DNA from: Laguncularia racemosa
Lineage: Eukaryota; Streptophyta; Magnoliopsida; Myrtales; Combretaceae
Length of the DNA: 64,000 nucleotides
Direction of reading: 5' to 3'
NCBI GenBank assembly: GCA_037954665.1
Contig: JBBMOL010000200.1
Span: forward strand, 806,001-870,000
The number at the start of each line of letters is the position of its first letter. Position 1 is the first letter of the stretch. Positions 55,101 through 64,000 of the stretch are shown here, in pieces. Both the position numbers and the translations under genes were made by a program. The notes below the pieces were generated by a model that was given only the letters and a program-made list of their open reading frames with translations, was not told the origin of the DNA and made no database searches.

Positions 55101-56040
55101 GAACAATTTCCAGATAGCAAGAAGCATGTTTAAATGGGAAGTGGGTGATAGCCTTTCTATATCTCTATGGTCAGACTTTTGGTTGCCAACTAGGCCTCTA
55201 AACATGATACATAGCACTAGAACGATCTTTGCTTCAAGGCTTCCTTTGAATGCTAGATTGTGCTTAATTATACAAGGCAATAGTTGGGAATTTCCACAGA
55301 ACAATTTCCAGATAGCTAGAAGCATGTTTAAATGGGAAGTGGGTGATAGCTTTTCTATATCTCTATGGTCAGACTTTTAGCTACCAACTAGGCCTCTAAA
55401 CATGATACATAGTACTAGAACGATCTCTGCTTTAGGGCTTCCTTTGAATGCTAGATCATGCTTAATTATACAAGGCAATAGTTGGGAATTTCCACATAAC
55501 AATTTTTGGAATGAGTTTACAATACTATCAAATATAATACTACCTTAGAATAAGGAGGTATTTGGAATATTCTCTATCAAAAGCACTTACAAGGTTTTAT
55601 CTAATCAGAATGGCACTGTTCCTTGGGCTAAGATGATCTAGAACAAGTATTCCATACCATAACACTCGTTTATCATGTGGCTAGCTTGGAAAATGAAACT
55701 CCACACTCTAGACAAGCTCAATAGGTTGGGAATATCTACCTCAACAACATGCTTCCTATGTTCAAATGGAAATGAGAACCATGATCACTCATTTTTTGAG
55801 TGTACATACTCGAAACAAGTATGGAAGGCAGTCTTGACAGAACATAAATGCCCAATATCCTTCCTATCTTGGCATAATGCAACAATAGGACCCATGCACC
55901 CACCACCTAGAAGCTACCCCATGATCCCAATATGGAGAGTAGCACTTTTAGCAACAGTATACTGCATTTGGAAAGCAATGAATTTGACTCAGCTGGGATC
56001 CCACTACCTTTGTCAATGTTCTCGGCCAAATAGATTTTAG
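52165..56040 (+). pseudogene. LINE-1 copy 2 ORF2, endonuclease and reverse transcriptase, degenerate
   Basis: Begins at ATG 52165 (MNLAS followed by a stop where copy 1 has Trp). The endonuclease continues with GLLETRVNQNNEERV, VVLGDFNVIKS and SDHSTRV. The reverse transcriptase carries KAAFDQVDDKALGPNGFSTR, KVDIHKAYDTINWSF and FTDDLLIF, where copy 1 has FADD. The distal part includes the triplicated segment (54916-55509) and a zf-RVT-type region at 55675-56040 with CFLCSNGNENHDHSFFEC. Numerous stops and shifts are present. Confidence 0.82.
54916..55509 (+). repeat. In-frame 198-base tandem triplication in LINE ORF2
   Basis: Units start at 54916, 55114 and 55312, each beginning ATAGC-AGAAGCATGTTTA. 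One unit is exactly 66 codons, and the open frame 54928-55380 reads FKWEVGDSLSISLWSDFWL in the first two copies and near-identically at the start of the third. LINE copy 1 has this segment only once (about 19770-19945). The copies differ at few sites, so the amplification looks recent. Confidence 0.92.
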
Positions 56041-56162
56041 CTTATTCTAAGCGTCTTATACCTTGAATTTGGATTTACTCTAGTTCTATAAAATTTGTAA
56101 AATTTTAGTTCTAAGACCAAATTTTGCTGTAACTCATTACCGCTTTTAGCAGCTTTACATTC

Positions 56163-56909
56163 TGATACCGAAACCACCGCAGTTGCGCTTGAGAACCCCT
56201 TTGGCTATTACGGACCTCCACAACAACAACACGAAAACCCACGGATCTAATTGGAATCAAACCCTAAGATAGTTTAGATTTAGGTTTTCTTAGACGAATC
56301 GATGAACAAGCTAGAACTAATCAAGCCCTAACCTCGAAACTCTCCACAGGAAAAGATCGATCAACTCTCTCCTGAAAGTTTCTTAGCATGCATTCAATCA
56401 AGAACGCAAGGAATTGAAGCGACAAGCTTTCTGGTATTTCAAAGATGACAAAACCGCCTTTATATCGTCTTGTCTCGGTATATATATGAAGACATCCGAG
56501 CAATACATTGTAATTCGCGGAATAAGAAAAAATACAATGTAATTAAAAGATGGCCGGCAGCGTTCTTGGCGGCATACATTTGCAGGTTTGGAGCTCCTTT
56601 CAAAACCGGCTTCAAGGCTAGCAGCCTTGACCCTAGACCGGTTCTTCCCACTTGATTTCCATCACATTAAGTTCCCTTTGATCATCCCTTGCCCCGAAGT
56701 TTTGGATTCCTTGAAGCTTCTCACTTGTGATGTTTACCAAACCCTGTACATGAGAAATTAGGATTTGTTGCAGCTTCTTAGCTTGGGATCTTGTGATTGG
56801 TCCTTGAGGTAGGCTTATTGGACTTGAATCCCTTTGAATTTCAGCTTCAACCACTTGACTTTCTTCTTGATTCAACCCTTGAACTTGGGACAGTGGCTCT
56901 TCCATAACA
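56163..56909 (-). mobile_element. Solo LTR carrying an ORF end, inside LINE copy 2
   Basis: A 747-base block TGATACCGAAACC...CCATAACA is flanked by perfect TSD CATTC (56158-56162 and 56910-56914). Removing it rejoins the LINE tail (compare copy 1 at 20600-20670). On the minus strand it has a TATAAAGG box (plus-strand CCTTTATA, 56457-56464) and an open frame at its start, described separately. No second LTR is present, so this is a solo LTR. Confidence 0.8.
56633..56905 (-). CDS. ORF fragment at the start of the solo LTR (Gypsy pol C-terminus-like)
   Basis: A 90-codon minus-strand frame starts 5 bases inside the LTR (MEEPLSQVQGLNQEESQ) and includes LPQGPITRSQAKKLQQIL. The PITRSQAKKLQ motif resembles the tail of certain plant Gypsy polyproteins. 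I infer that the parent element's pol frame ran on into its 3' LTR. It is probably only a remnant here. Confidence 0.45.
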   Translation of the reverse strand: MEEPLSQVQGLNQEESQVVEAEIQRDSSPISLPQGPITRSQAKKLQQILISHVQGLVNITSEKLQGIQNFGARDDQRELNVMEIKWEEPV

Positions 56910-56955
56910 CATTCTCTTTCATTAATACAATTAAGTACTTACAAAAAAAAATATA

Positions 56956-59292
56956 TTCCAAACATCTCAAGGTCTAAGTGTTTTGTAATGTTTATTGATG
57001 ATTGCACAAGAGTCTCTTGGATCTATTTACTCAAAAATAAGTTTGATGTGAGTAATATTTTTCCTAACTCATGTAATGATTCAAAATCAATTTGGCACCA
57101 AGATAAAACACTTTTGTTTGGACAATGCTTGAGATTATTTCAATCAAATCTTGGGTTTGTATTTCTAAAAGGAAGGAATCGTACATGAATCATCCTATAT
57201 CACCACTCCACAACAAAATGGCGTGGCAGAGAGAAAAAACCGACATCTTCTTGAATGTACTGGAGCCTTATTGTTTCGACAAAATGTGCCAAAAACACAT
57301 TGGGGAGAAGTTGTACTCACATCAGCTTATGTCATAAATAGAATTCCTTTCAAGGTCTTGGGTTTCAAAGTCCACTTGAAAACCTATCTAAATTCCACTC
57401 CGATATTTGATCTTCCTTCAATCTCACTCCTCGGGTCTTTGGGTGTACTTCCTTTGTCCATGTTCACAGTCATAACCATGAGAAGTTAGATCCTTATGCT
57501 CTTAAGTGTGTCTTCATGGGATACTCATTTACTCAAAAGGGTTACAAATGTTATCATCCACCTACTAGAAAACTCTGTCTCAGCCAATGTTACATTTGTT
57601 GAAAATAAACCTTATTTCACCACTCCTTATCTTCAAGAGGAGTCTCATACACTTGAAGATAAGGAGTCATACTTTCCACCATTAGAGTTATTTAAATCTA
57701 AATCTCAAAAGTCAATTCTACAATCTAATGGGTTGGAAGAAAAAAGGGAAGGAGATGATAAAATTTTTTACTGGTTTCGGTCTGACCAAGTGTATACAAG
57801 GAGAGGAGATCCCATCGTGACTACAAGGCAAGAACAATCTTCTGAACCAAGCTCTGGAAATGAGGTAACAATGAGTGAATCAAATTTGAATGCTAAACCA
57901 CCAACAGCTCATCATTCTACCAACCTTGAACCATCTTGTCCCGAGCCTCTTAGCCTTGACCAAGACCTACATCTGCCTATTGCTGTAAGGAAAAAGAACC
58001 GAGAATGCACCAAAAGACCCCTATACCCATTGTCTCACTTTGTGTCTTTTGAGAAGTTTTTTCTAAGCCATCAAAGTTTCCTTTTCACCTTAAACATAGT
58101 TTCTATTCCTAACTCATTGTCTGAAGCATTATCAAAGAAGGAATGGAGACTTGCTGTGGAAGCAGAAATGGATGCATTAGGGAAGAATGGGACTTGGGAA
58201 GTGGTTGATTCACCAAAGGGAAAGAAAACAATGGGCTTAAGTGGGTGTATGTAGTAAAATTTAAAGTAGATGGGTCCCTAGAACGCTACAAAGTAAGATT
58301 AGTCGTAAAGGATACACGTAAACATATGGAGTAGACTATCAAGAAACATTTGCTTCAGTAGCAAAGATGAATATAGTGAGGATTTTGCTATCCTTAGCTG
58401 TTAATTTTGATTGGGAATTGCAGCAGTACGATGTGACAAATGCCTTTCTTCCTGGAGAAGAGGAGATCTATATGAGCATTCCACCGAGATTTAGTAAGGT
58501 TGACAAGAACAAGACTTGTTGATTAGAAAAGGCATTATATGAGCTAACAATCCCCACATGCTTGGTTTGGACGATTTGCTAAGGTGATGATAGCTAGTAG
58601 CTACAAGCAAAGTCAAGGAGATCACACTTTTCATTAAACATTCAGTTTTAGGGGGGGGTCATTGTTTTAAGTGTGTATGTAGATGACATTATTGTGACAA
58701 GAAATGATGAAGTAGAGAAGGAGGCCTTGAAGCAATGTCTGGCCAAGGAATTTAAAATAAAAGATCTAGGAAGATTGAAGTATTTCCTTAGAAGTGAGGT
58801 GGCTCGATCAAGGGAGGGAATTTTTATTTATCAATAGAAGTATGTTACAGACCTGATTAAGGAAACAGGCATGATGGCTAGTAAACCGGTTAGAACTCCC
58901 ATTGAACAAAATCACAAATTAAGTGAGGCTTGTGGAGATAAGGCAGTGGTGGATAGAGAGATGTACCAAAGACTTGTTGGAAAACTTATCTATCTTGCAC
59001 ATATTAAGCCGGAGGAAGAGAATTTTGTTCAAAAAGGAATCTGCAATTGATCTAGAAGTTTACACAGATGTGGACTTTGTAGGGTCTCTAGTTGATAGGT
59101 GATCAACTTCTGGCTATTGTACCTTCCTTGGGGGAAACTTGATATCCTAAAGAAGCAAGAAACAGAGTGGTAGTAAGGTCAAGTGCTAAAGTAGAGTTCA
59201 GAGCCATGGCAGTAGGAGTATGTGAATTATTGTGGGTTAAAATTATCTTAGAGGACTTGAAGATTCAATGGAGCAAACCAATGAAGCTATAC
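56956..59292 (+). pseudogene. Copia D integrase, reverse transcriptase and RNase H, degenerate
   Basis: Integrase resumes with VMFIDDCTRVSWIYLL near 56985, then TPQQNGVAERKNRHLL (about 57210-57260) and LTSAYVINRIPFKVL. The linker and reverse transcriptase start at 57496-58254 (SEALSKKEWRLAVEAEMDAL). NAFLPGEEEIYMSIPPRF follows near 58440, catalytic YVDD at 58676-58687, and LKYFLRSEVARSREGIFIY. The end, KPMKLY at about 59276-59292, belongs to RNase H and is cut by Gypsy F. Stops are frequent. Confidence 0.84.
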
Positions 59293-59806
59293 TGATACAC
59301 CCCTGCCAATGAAGGTATATCAGAGGAGAAAGAAGGAGATATGAGAAGTGTTCGGGGGAAAGAAAAGAGTAGAGGTAGAAATATAAAGGATAGGGTCAAA
59401 TATGTAATAACTAGAATAGGAAGAGTTGAGGTGGAATTGGTAGCTGAGTTGGACCATGGAGCACGTGAAGGGAAGAAGGCAGGTGAATGTGGTTGACGTG
59501 GAAGGGAAGGGAGGGGGGGGGCAAGAATGATTATAAATAGCTGGTTTTATGGGAAGGAGGGGGCATAAAAGAAAAAGATACCAAAGTTAGTTAGAGGAGA
59601 GAGGGGAAGGGTAGTTTGGCGGGAGCCTTACACTCGACTACCGGTGAGGGTCTCAAAGGAGAGCATCCGGCTTCCTTCCAGCGTAGAGGGTAGCTAGCTA
59701 TAGTCTTGAGAGTTTGTAATTTCGATTTCATACTTGTATTCTCCGGATCTACCATCGGAATATTAAGTGAATCCTAATACATTTCCTTTCTATATCGTTG
59801 GGTACA
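59293..59806 (+). repeat. 5' LTR of Gypsy F
   Basis: Starts TGATACACCCCTGCCAATGA, matching the reverse complement of the Gypsy E LTR end (TGATATGGCCCTGCC), and ends GTTGGGTACA before the primer site. It is about 60 bases longer than the LTRs of Gypsy E. Confidence 0.8.
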
Positions 59807-60002
59807 TATCAATTTGGTTCCGTTGCCAGGAAACCACCACCGGAGCCTTGGAACACCTCACTAGAGTTGCTACATCCTTCATTGAGGCATGACACAGATG
59901 GAAAATCACGTTGAAACGTTAGAAAGGAATGTAGACGGTATACATCAGGATGTCACGAACATCTAACGGCAGCTGGGAGCAATAGAAGAAGAACAGAAGA
60001 AC

Positions 60003-61291
60003 ATGGGGGGAGAACTGACCACCATACAGGGCAAGATGGATCGCATCCAGAAGCTATTAGAAGACATATGGCTCCATAAGGATACGGGTGGTCAATCCGG
60101 CAATAGTTCATCCATGATCAAGGATCGGGGCAAACGTGTGGATGATCCACACTCTACGGAGGTCGGCTTAGTGTTTCCTATCAGAAGCGAGAGAGGAATG
60201 GAGATGGACGATGAATTTCATACCAACGCCTCACGCCTAATACTCCCCGCATTTGATGGAGACAATCCTTCCAATTGGATCTTGATGGTCGAACAATACT
60301 TCACCGCACAACAGACAAGGGAGGATAGGAAGGTAGTGTTGTTGGCAATGTGCAGGAGAGGACGATGCAACCACTAGCTCCGAATGTTGCAACGAAGGGA
60401 AGTGGTCTGACCTGGCCACGCTTGAAGGAGGAGATCATGAAACGATACGAGGGTTAGCTTGCGTCGAACCTCTTCAAGAGTTTGTCGCAGTTGAGGCAAT
60501 GTGGCACGGTTCAACAATACATTAAAGATTTTGAGTCCCTCATCTCCCACGCTCTAACAATGTCAAAAATGCAATTACTGGGGTACTTCCTGGGAGGCTT
60601 ACATGATCCAATCTAGACGCGTGTAGATACTTTTGCTCCAGTTACTCTAGAACGCGCCATGGACTTGGCCGTCAAAATTGAATGAGAGTTCGACTCAGGC
60701 ATCTTCCTCACCATGGACCATGGAAACGGAGGCCGCACTGACCTTTGACCACCAGCACCACGGTCACAATACCTCCATCGAGTGAACAGTAGCAGCGCAA
60801 GACTCGTCTCCTCTCTAGCATCACCGCGAGTTACCAAACTGACGCTGAATGATGAGGCACGAATGGCCTCTAGAGACGGAACTATCCTACCAAGAAGACA
60901 TGATCATCTAATGGGAGGTGGGGTTTCATCAGCAGTAGGACATGGAGGGGTCAAGGAAGGCGCGAGACGACCTTCTGGACAATGGCAATTATCCCATGCA
61001 GAATTCTTGGACAAAAAGGCAAAGGGGCTATGTTTCAAGTGCGATCAGCCTTTTAATCCAAACCATCGATGCTCGAACAAAACATTCCAGCTGTTGGTGC
61101 TGGAAGAAGAGGCTCTAGGAGAAGAAGAATGGGACAAAGGGCAACCAGTTGGTGACCAAGCTCCTCTATCACTGTCATTATTGGCAATGCAAGGTTTCAA
61201 CGAACCTTGTACAATGAAAATGCAAGGTAAGTTGGCCTCGTCCCCTATCGTGATTTTGGTAGATAGTGGAGCTAGTGACAACTTTGTATAG
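60003..61291 (+). pseudogene. Gypsy F gag, zinc knuckle and protease start, degenerate
   Basis: 60003-60377 carries LPAFDGDNPSNWILMVEQYF and ends at a stop after RGRCNH. Further gag follows in broken frames (GYFLGGLHDPI region near 60580). 60782-61291 carries the zinc knuckle CFKCDQPFNPNHRC and the protease signature IVILVDSGASDNFV, ending at a stop where Gypsy E reads SLEW. Confidence 0.87.
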
Positions 61292-62667
61292 TTGGAATGG
61301 ATCACGTGTCATGGACTGCCACTATATGATCATTGTTCCTTCAAAGTAACGCTGGGGGATGGAAGATCCGTGGAGTCCCATGGGTTCTGTTCTAACCTGC
61401 AACTTCAGGTAGGACCATACCACACAAGCGTGGATTGTTATGTAATGAAGTTAAAAGGGGTAAATCTGATTTTGGGAGTGGCTTGGTTGAAAACATTGGG
61501 AGAAGTAAAAGTAGATTGGGCCAAAATGATGATCAAGGTTACTCAAGGGAAAGAGGAGTATCTGCTATGTGGAGATCCAACGTTGTTCTACTTCCCAATC
61601 TCCTACAAGTCATTACAAAAGTTGGGAGATGTAGATGAATGTAAGCTGCTATGGGTGATGGCAGCAGCATAGCAAGGAGAGGAAAAAATCCAGGAGGCGA
61701 GTTTGGATGATTTATTAAGAAAATATAGGGACATCTTTGACACTCCACAGGGCTTGCCTCCCATCCGTAGAACAAATCACCACATCCCTCTCATAGAAGG
61801 GAAAGGCCCCATATCCGTGAAGCCCTACAGATACGCATATATGCAAAAAAATGAGATAGAAAGGTTAGTATGTGATATGTTGGGGGCAAAAATCATCTGT
61901 CCAAGCACCAGCTCCTTTTCTAGCCCGGTGATCTTAGTAAAGAAGAAGGATGGCTCATGGAGATTTTGTGTAGACTATAGAGCCCTTAATGAGGTGACGG
62001 TGGCAGATAAGTATCCCATTTCGGTGATCGATGAGTTGTTGGATGAGTTGTATGGGGCAAGTGTATTCTCAAAGATTGACCTACAATTCGGGTACCATCA
62101 AATACGAATGGCTGAGGAAGACATTCATAAAACAGCTTTTCGCACTCATTAAGGTCATTATGAATTCTTAGTCATGCCATTTGGATTGACCAATGCCCCG
62201 GCAACATTCCAGGCAATGATGAACGAGATCTTTCGGCCTTACTTAAGGCAATTTGTCTTGGTGTTCTTTGATGATATTTTGCCAATAGGAAGAAATGTAT
62301 ATTTGGACAGGCTAAAGTGGAGTACTTGGGGCATATCATATCAAATGAGGGAGTGGCTATGGACCCAACCAAGATACAATCCATAGTGGAATGGCCCCAA
62401 CCATCCTCCCTTAAAAGTCTTCGTGGGTTTCTTGGACTATTCGGATATTATCGCAAATTCATCAAAGACTATGGCAAGATAGCCAAACCTCTCACGGATT
62501 TGCTCAAAAAGAATGGATTCGAATGGTCCGAGCAAGCTACCACTGCGTTCAATGGATTAAAAAGGGCATTAGTGACGGCTCCAGTATTAGCAATGCCAGA
62601 TTTCTCCCACACATTCATTGTGGAATGTGATGCATCAGGGAGAGGGCTGGGAGCAGTGCTACAATAG
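61292..62667 (+). pseudogene. Gypsy F protease end and reverse transcriptase with internal deletion
   Basis: 61292-61672 carries GVNLILGVAWLKTLGEVKVD. 61703-62152 carries PVILVKKKDGSWRFCVDYRA and FSKIDLQFGYHQIRM. 62174-62386 carries the catalytic VFFDDIL, after which about 75 bases present in Gypsy E are missing, shifting the frame. 62317-62667 resumes with EYLGHIISNEGVAMDP and ends at the RNase H start, VECDASGRGLGAVLQ, with a stop. Confidence 0.87.
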
Positions 62668-64000
62668 GACAATAGGTCGATTGTTTACTTTAGTAAAGCT
62701 TTGGTTGAACGTACTTTGGCTAAGTCCACTTATGAGAAGGAGCTTATGGCATTGGTGCTAGCGATTCAGCATTGGCGACCCTATCTCTTGGGCAAAAGGT
62801 TTGTTGTCTGAACTGATCAAAAGAGTCTTAAGCATTTGCTTCAGCAAAGGATCATGACCCCTGATCAACAAAATTGGCTGCTTAAACTACTGGGGTATGA
62901 TTTCGAGGTTCAATACCGCAAGGGAGTAGAGAATAAAGTGGCTGATGCCCTGTCAAGGAAGTTTGAAGAGACGCATCTGATGCAAATCACGGGACCTATC
63001 TGGACGGACCTATCCAAAATTAGGAGTGAAGTGGAGGCTGATTCGACCTTGGCTGAGAAGATGCAGCTGCTGAAGAGAGGAGAGTCAGCAGATAGGGGGT
63101 TCCATCTTGTGCAAAACACCTTATACCACCACAAAAGATTGGTAATTCCAACAAAGTCAAAGTGGCCCCTAGTGTTTCTACATGAGTTCCACTCCTCACC
63201 CATTGGGGGGCATGCGGGGTTCCTCAAGACTTACCGGAGGATAGCCGCAAATGTGTTCTGGATGGGGATCAAGAAGGATGTAATGGATTTTGTAGCAGCT
63301 TGTGCGGTGTGTCAGCGCCAAAAATATTAAGCTTTGGCATCGGCAGGGTTGCTATGCCCACTACCAATACCAACGGCCATTTGGGAGGATGTCTCTATGG
63401 ACTTCGTGGGAGGATTGCCGAAATCTAAAGGGTTTAATGTAATCCTTGTGATGGTCGATCGTCTCTCCAAGTATGGCCATTTCATTCCTGTCAAACATCT
63501 TTACACGGCGAAGGGAATAGCAGAGGTATTTGTCAGGGAAATTGTTTGACTCCATGGCTACCCGAAGACAATCGTGAGTGATCGTGATCCCTCCTTCTTG
63601 AGCAACTTCTGGACCGAGCTCTTTAAATTACAGGGCACCCTCTTACACTACAGCACCGCATACCATCCGGAAACGGATGGACAAACGAAAGTTCTGAATC
63701 GTTGTCTTGAAGGGTATCTTCGCTGCTTTGTGAGCCATCAACCAACATTGTGGAAAGCATGGCTTCCTTGGGCGGAATTCCACTACAACACGGCCTACCA
63801 TACAACCTCTAAAATGTTGCCATTCGAAATAGTGTATGGCCGCCCCCCTCCGGTCCTGCAATCCTTCGTTGATAAGGAAATACGAAACCCGGAGTTGCAG
63901 CAAGCATTACGGGACAGGGATATCGTTCTTCAGCAATTAAGAGACAATCTAGTCCATGCGCAATCCATCTATTGCAAGAATGCCAATAAGCATAGACGAC
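62668..64000 (+). pseudogene. Gypsy F RNase H and integrase, cut by the window edge
   Basis: 62836-63330 carries the rest of RNase H (GVENKVADALSRKFEETH) and the integrase zinc region (PIGGHAGFLKTYRRI, CAVCQRQKY). 63334-63549 carries VSMDFVGGLPKSKGFNVIL. After a stop at 63547-63549, the core continues to the edge with TIVSDRDPSFLSNFW, YHPETDGQTKVLNRCLEG and PFEIVYGRPPPVLQSFVDKE. The chromodomain region would lie past 64000. Confidence 0.87.

Larger units (their letters stand above)
50397..56955 (+). mobile_element. LINE-1 copy 2 (L1-like) inside Copia D, carrying a solo LTR
   Basis: Same family as copy 1. ORF1 starts at ATG 50532 (MASGSN) and ends at 52145. ORF2 starts at ATG 52165 and runs to about 56040. 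The 3' end is split by a solo LTR at 56163-56909 and finishes in a short A-rich tail (56943-56955). Copia D resumes at 56956. Relative to Copia A, about 28 bases of Copia D are missing at the junction and no TSD is seen. ORF2 contains a 198-base unit in three tandem copies. All frames are broken. Confidence 0.88.
42423..59292 (+). mobile_element. Copia D: element split by Gypsy E, LINE copy 2 and Gypsy F
   Basis: The 5' LTR (42423-42643) is followed by a decayed Met-tRNA primer site (CGGTATTAAAGC). Gag runs from about 43140 to 43735, where Gypsy E interrupts it with TSD CAATA. Gag, zinc knuckle, protease and GAG-pre-integrase resume at 49366-50396, where LINE copy 2 interrupts. Integrase, reverse transcriptase and RNase H run from 56956 to 59292, where the LTR of Gypsy F begins. 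Each far side continues the protein where the near side stopped. The family is that of Copia A (shared KWSQLV, SWLWNSMIPE, HTKEQ). The 3' LTR must lie past the window. Confidence 0.87.
59293..64000 (+). mobile_element. Gypsy F: chromovirus-type LTR retrotransposon, right end outside the window
   Basis: The 5' LTR (59293-59806) is followed by a sequence reading TTTGGTTCCGTTGCCAGGAA, resembling the tRNA-Asp type of primer site (known form TGGCGCCGTTGCCGGGGA). Gag, zinc knuckle, protease, reverse transcriptase, RNase H and integrase follow in order to the edge at 64000. It belongs to the same family as Gypsy E but lies in the opposite orientation. It sits in the RNase H part of Copia D. The TSD cannot be tested because the far end is missing. 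Frames are broken, including a deletion of about 75 bases in the reverse transcriptase. Confidence 0.9.

Noticed and set aside
1..64000. CRISPR arrays, bacterial defence systems, tRNA or rRNA genes
   Set aside because: No spaced direct-repeat array, no prokaryotic operon and no tRNA cloverleaf was recognised. The tRNA-like strings seen are primer-binding sites of LTR elements.

Overview
The window is nuclear DNA of a flowering plant, most likely a eudicot. The exons carry a plant mitochondrial succinic semialdehyde dehydrogenase (SSADH), the introns are GT-AG and AT-rich, and the repeats are plant-type Copia, chromoviral Gypsy and L1-like LINE elements. I cannot name the species. The only host gene I can support is SSADH (ALDH5F1) on the + strand. 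Seventeen exons can be placed between 3599 and 38461. They join in frame into the first 464 residues. The last C-terminal part (about 65 residues by comparison with the family) is not found, so intron 17 must run past the right edge and is over 25.5 kb long. || LAYOUT. 1-3598: AT-rich upstream DNA with a small inverted-repeat element at the left edge and a TATA box near 3413. 3599-7210: exons 1-6, with a foldback MITE in intron 4. 7211-22240: intron 6 (15 kb), holding a non-autonomous LTR element with unidentified ORFs, a LINE split by a Copia element with a perfect target-site duplication (TSD), a truncated LINE tail and an RTE-like remnant. 22241-22499: exons 7-8. 22500-33143: intron 8 (10.6 kb), holding a 7.1 kb Copia element that itself carries a 1.5 kb TSD-flanked insert with a palindromic tandem repeat. 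33144-34510: exons 9-15. Intron 15 holds a decayed LTR element with a zinc knuckle but no recognisable pol. 37814-38461: exons 16-17. 38462-64000: intron 17. || NESTING IN INTRON 17. After a solo LTR (38654-39219) comes an integrase-less minus-strand Copia (C). It is split by a plus-strand Copia (D). D is in turn split three times: by a minus-strand chromoviral Gypsy (E), by an L1-like LINE that carries its own solo LTR, and by a plus-strand chromoviral Gypsy (F) that runs off the window. The order of insertion can be read from TSDs and from coding frames that resume on the far side. || Every transposon coding region seen is broken by stops, frameshifts or changed catalytic residues, whereas the SSADH exons are open, in frame and keep all catalytic residues. 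The gene therefore looks functional despite its transposon load. I found no RNA genes, CRISPR arrays or bacterial-type systems.
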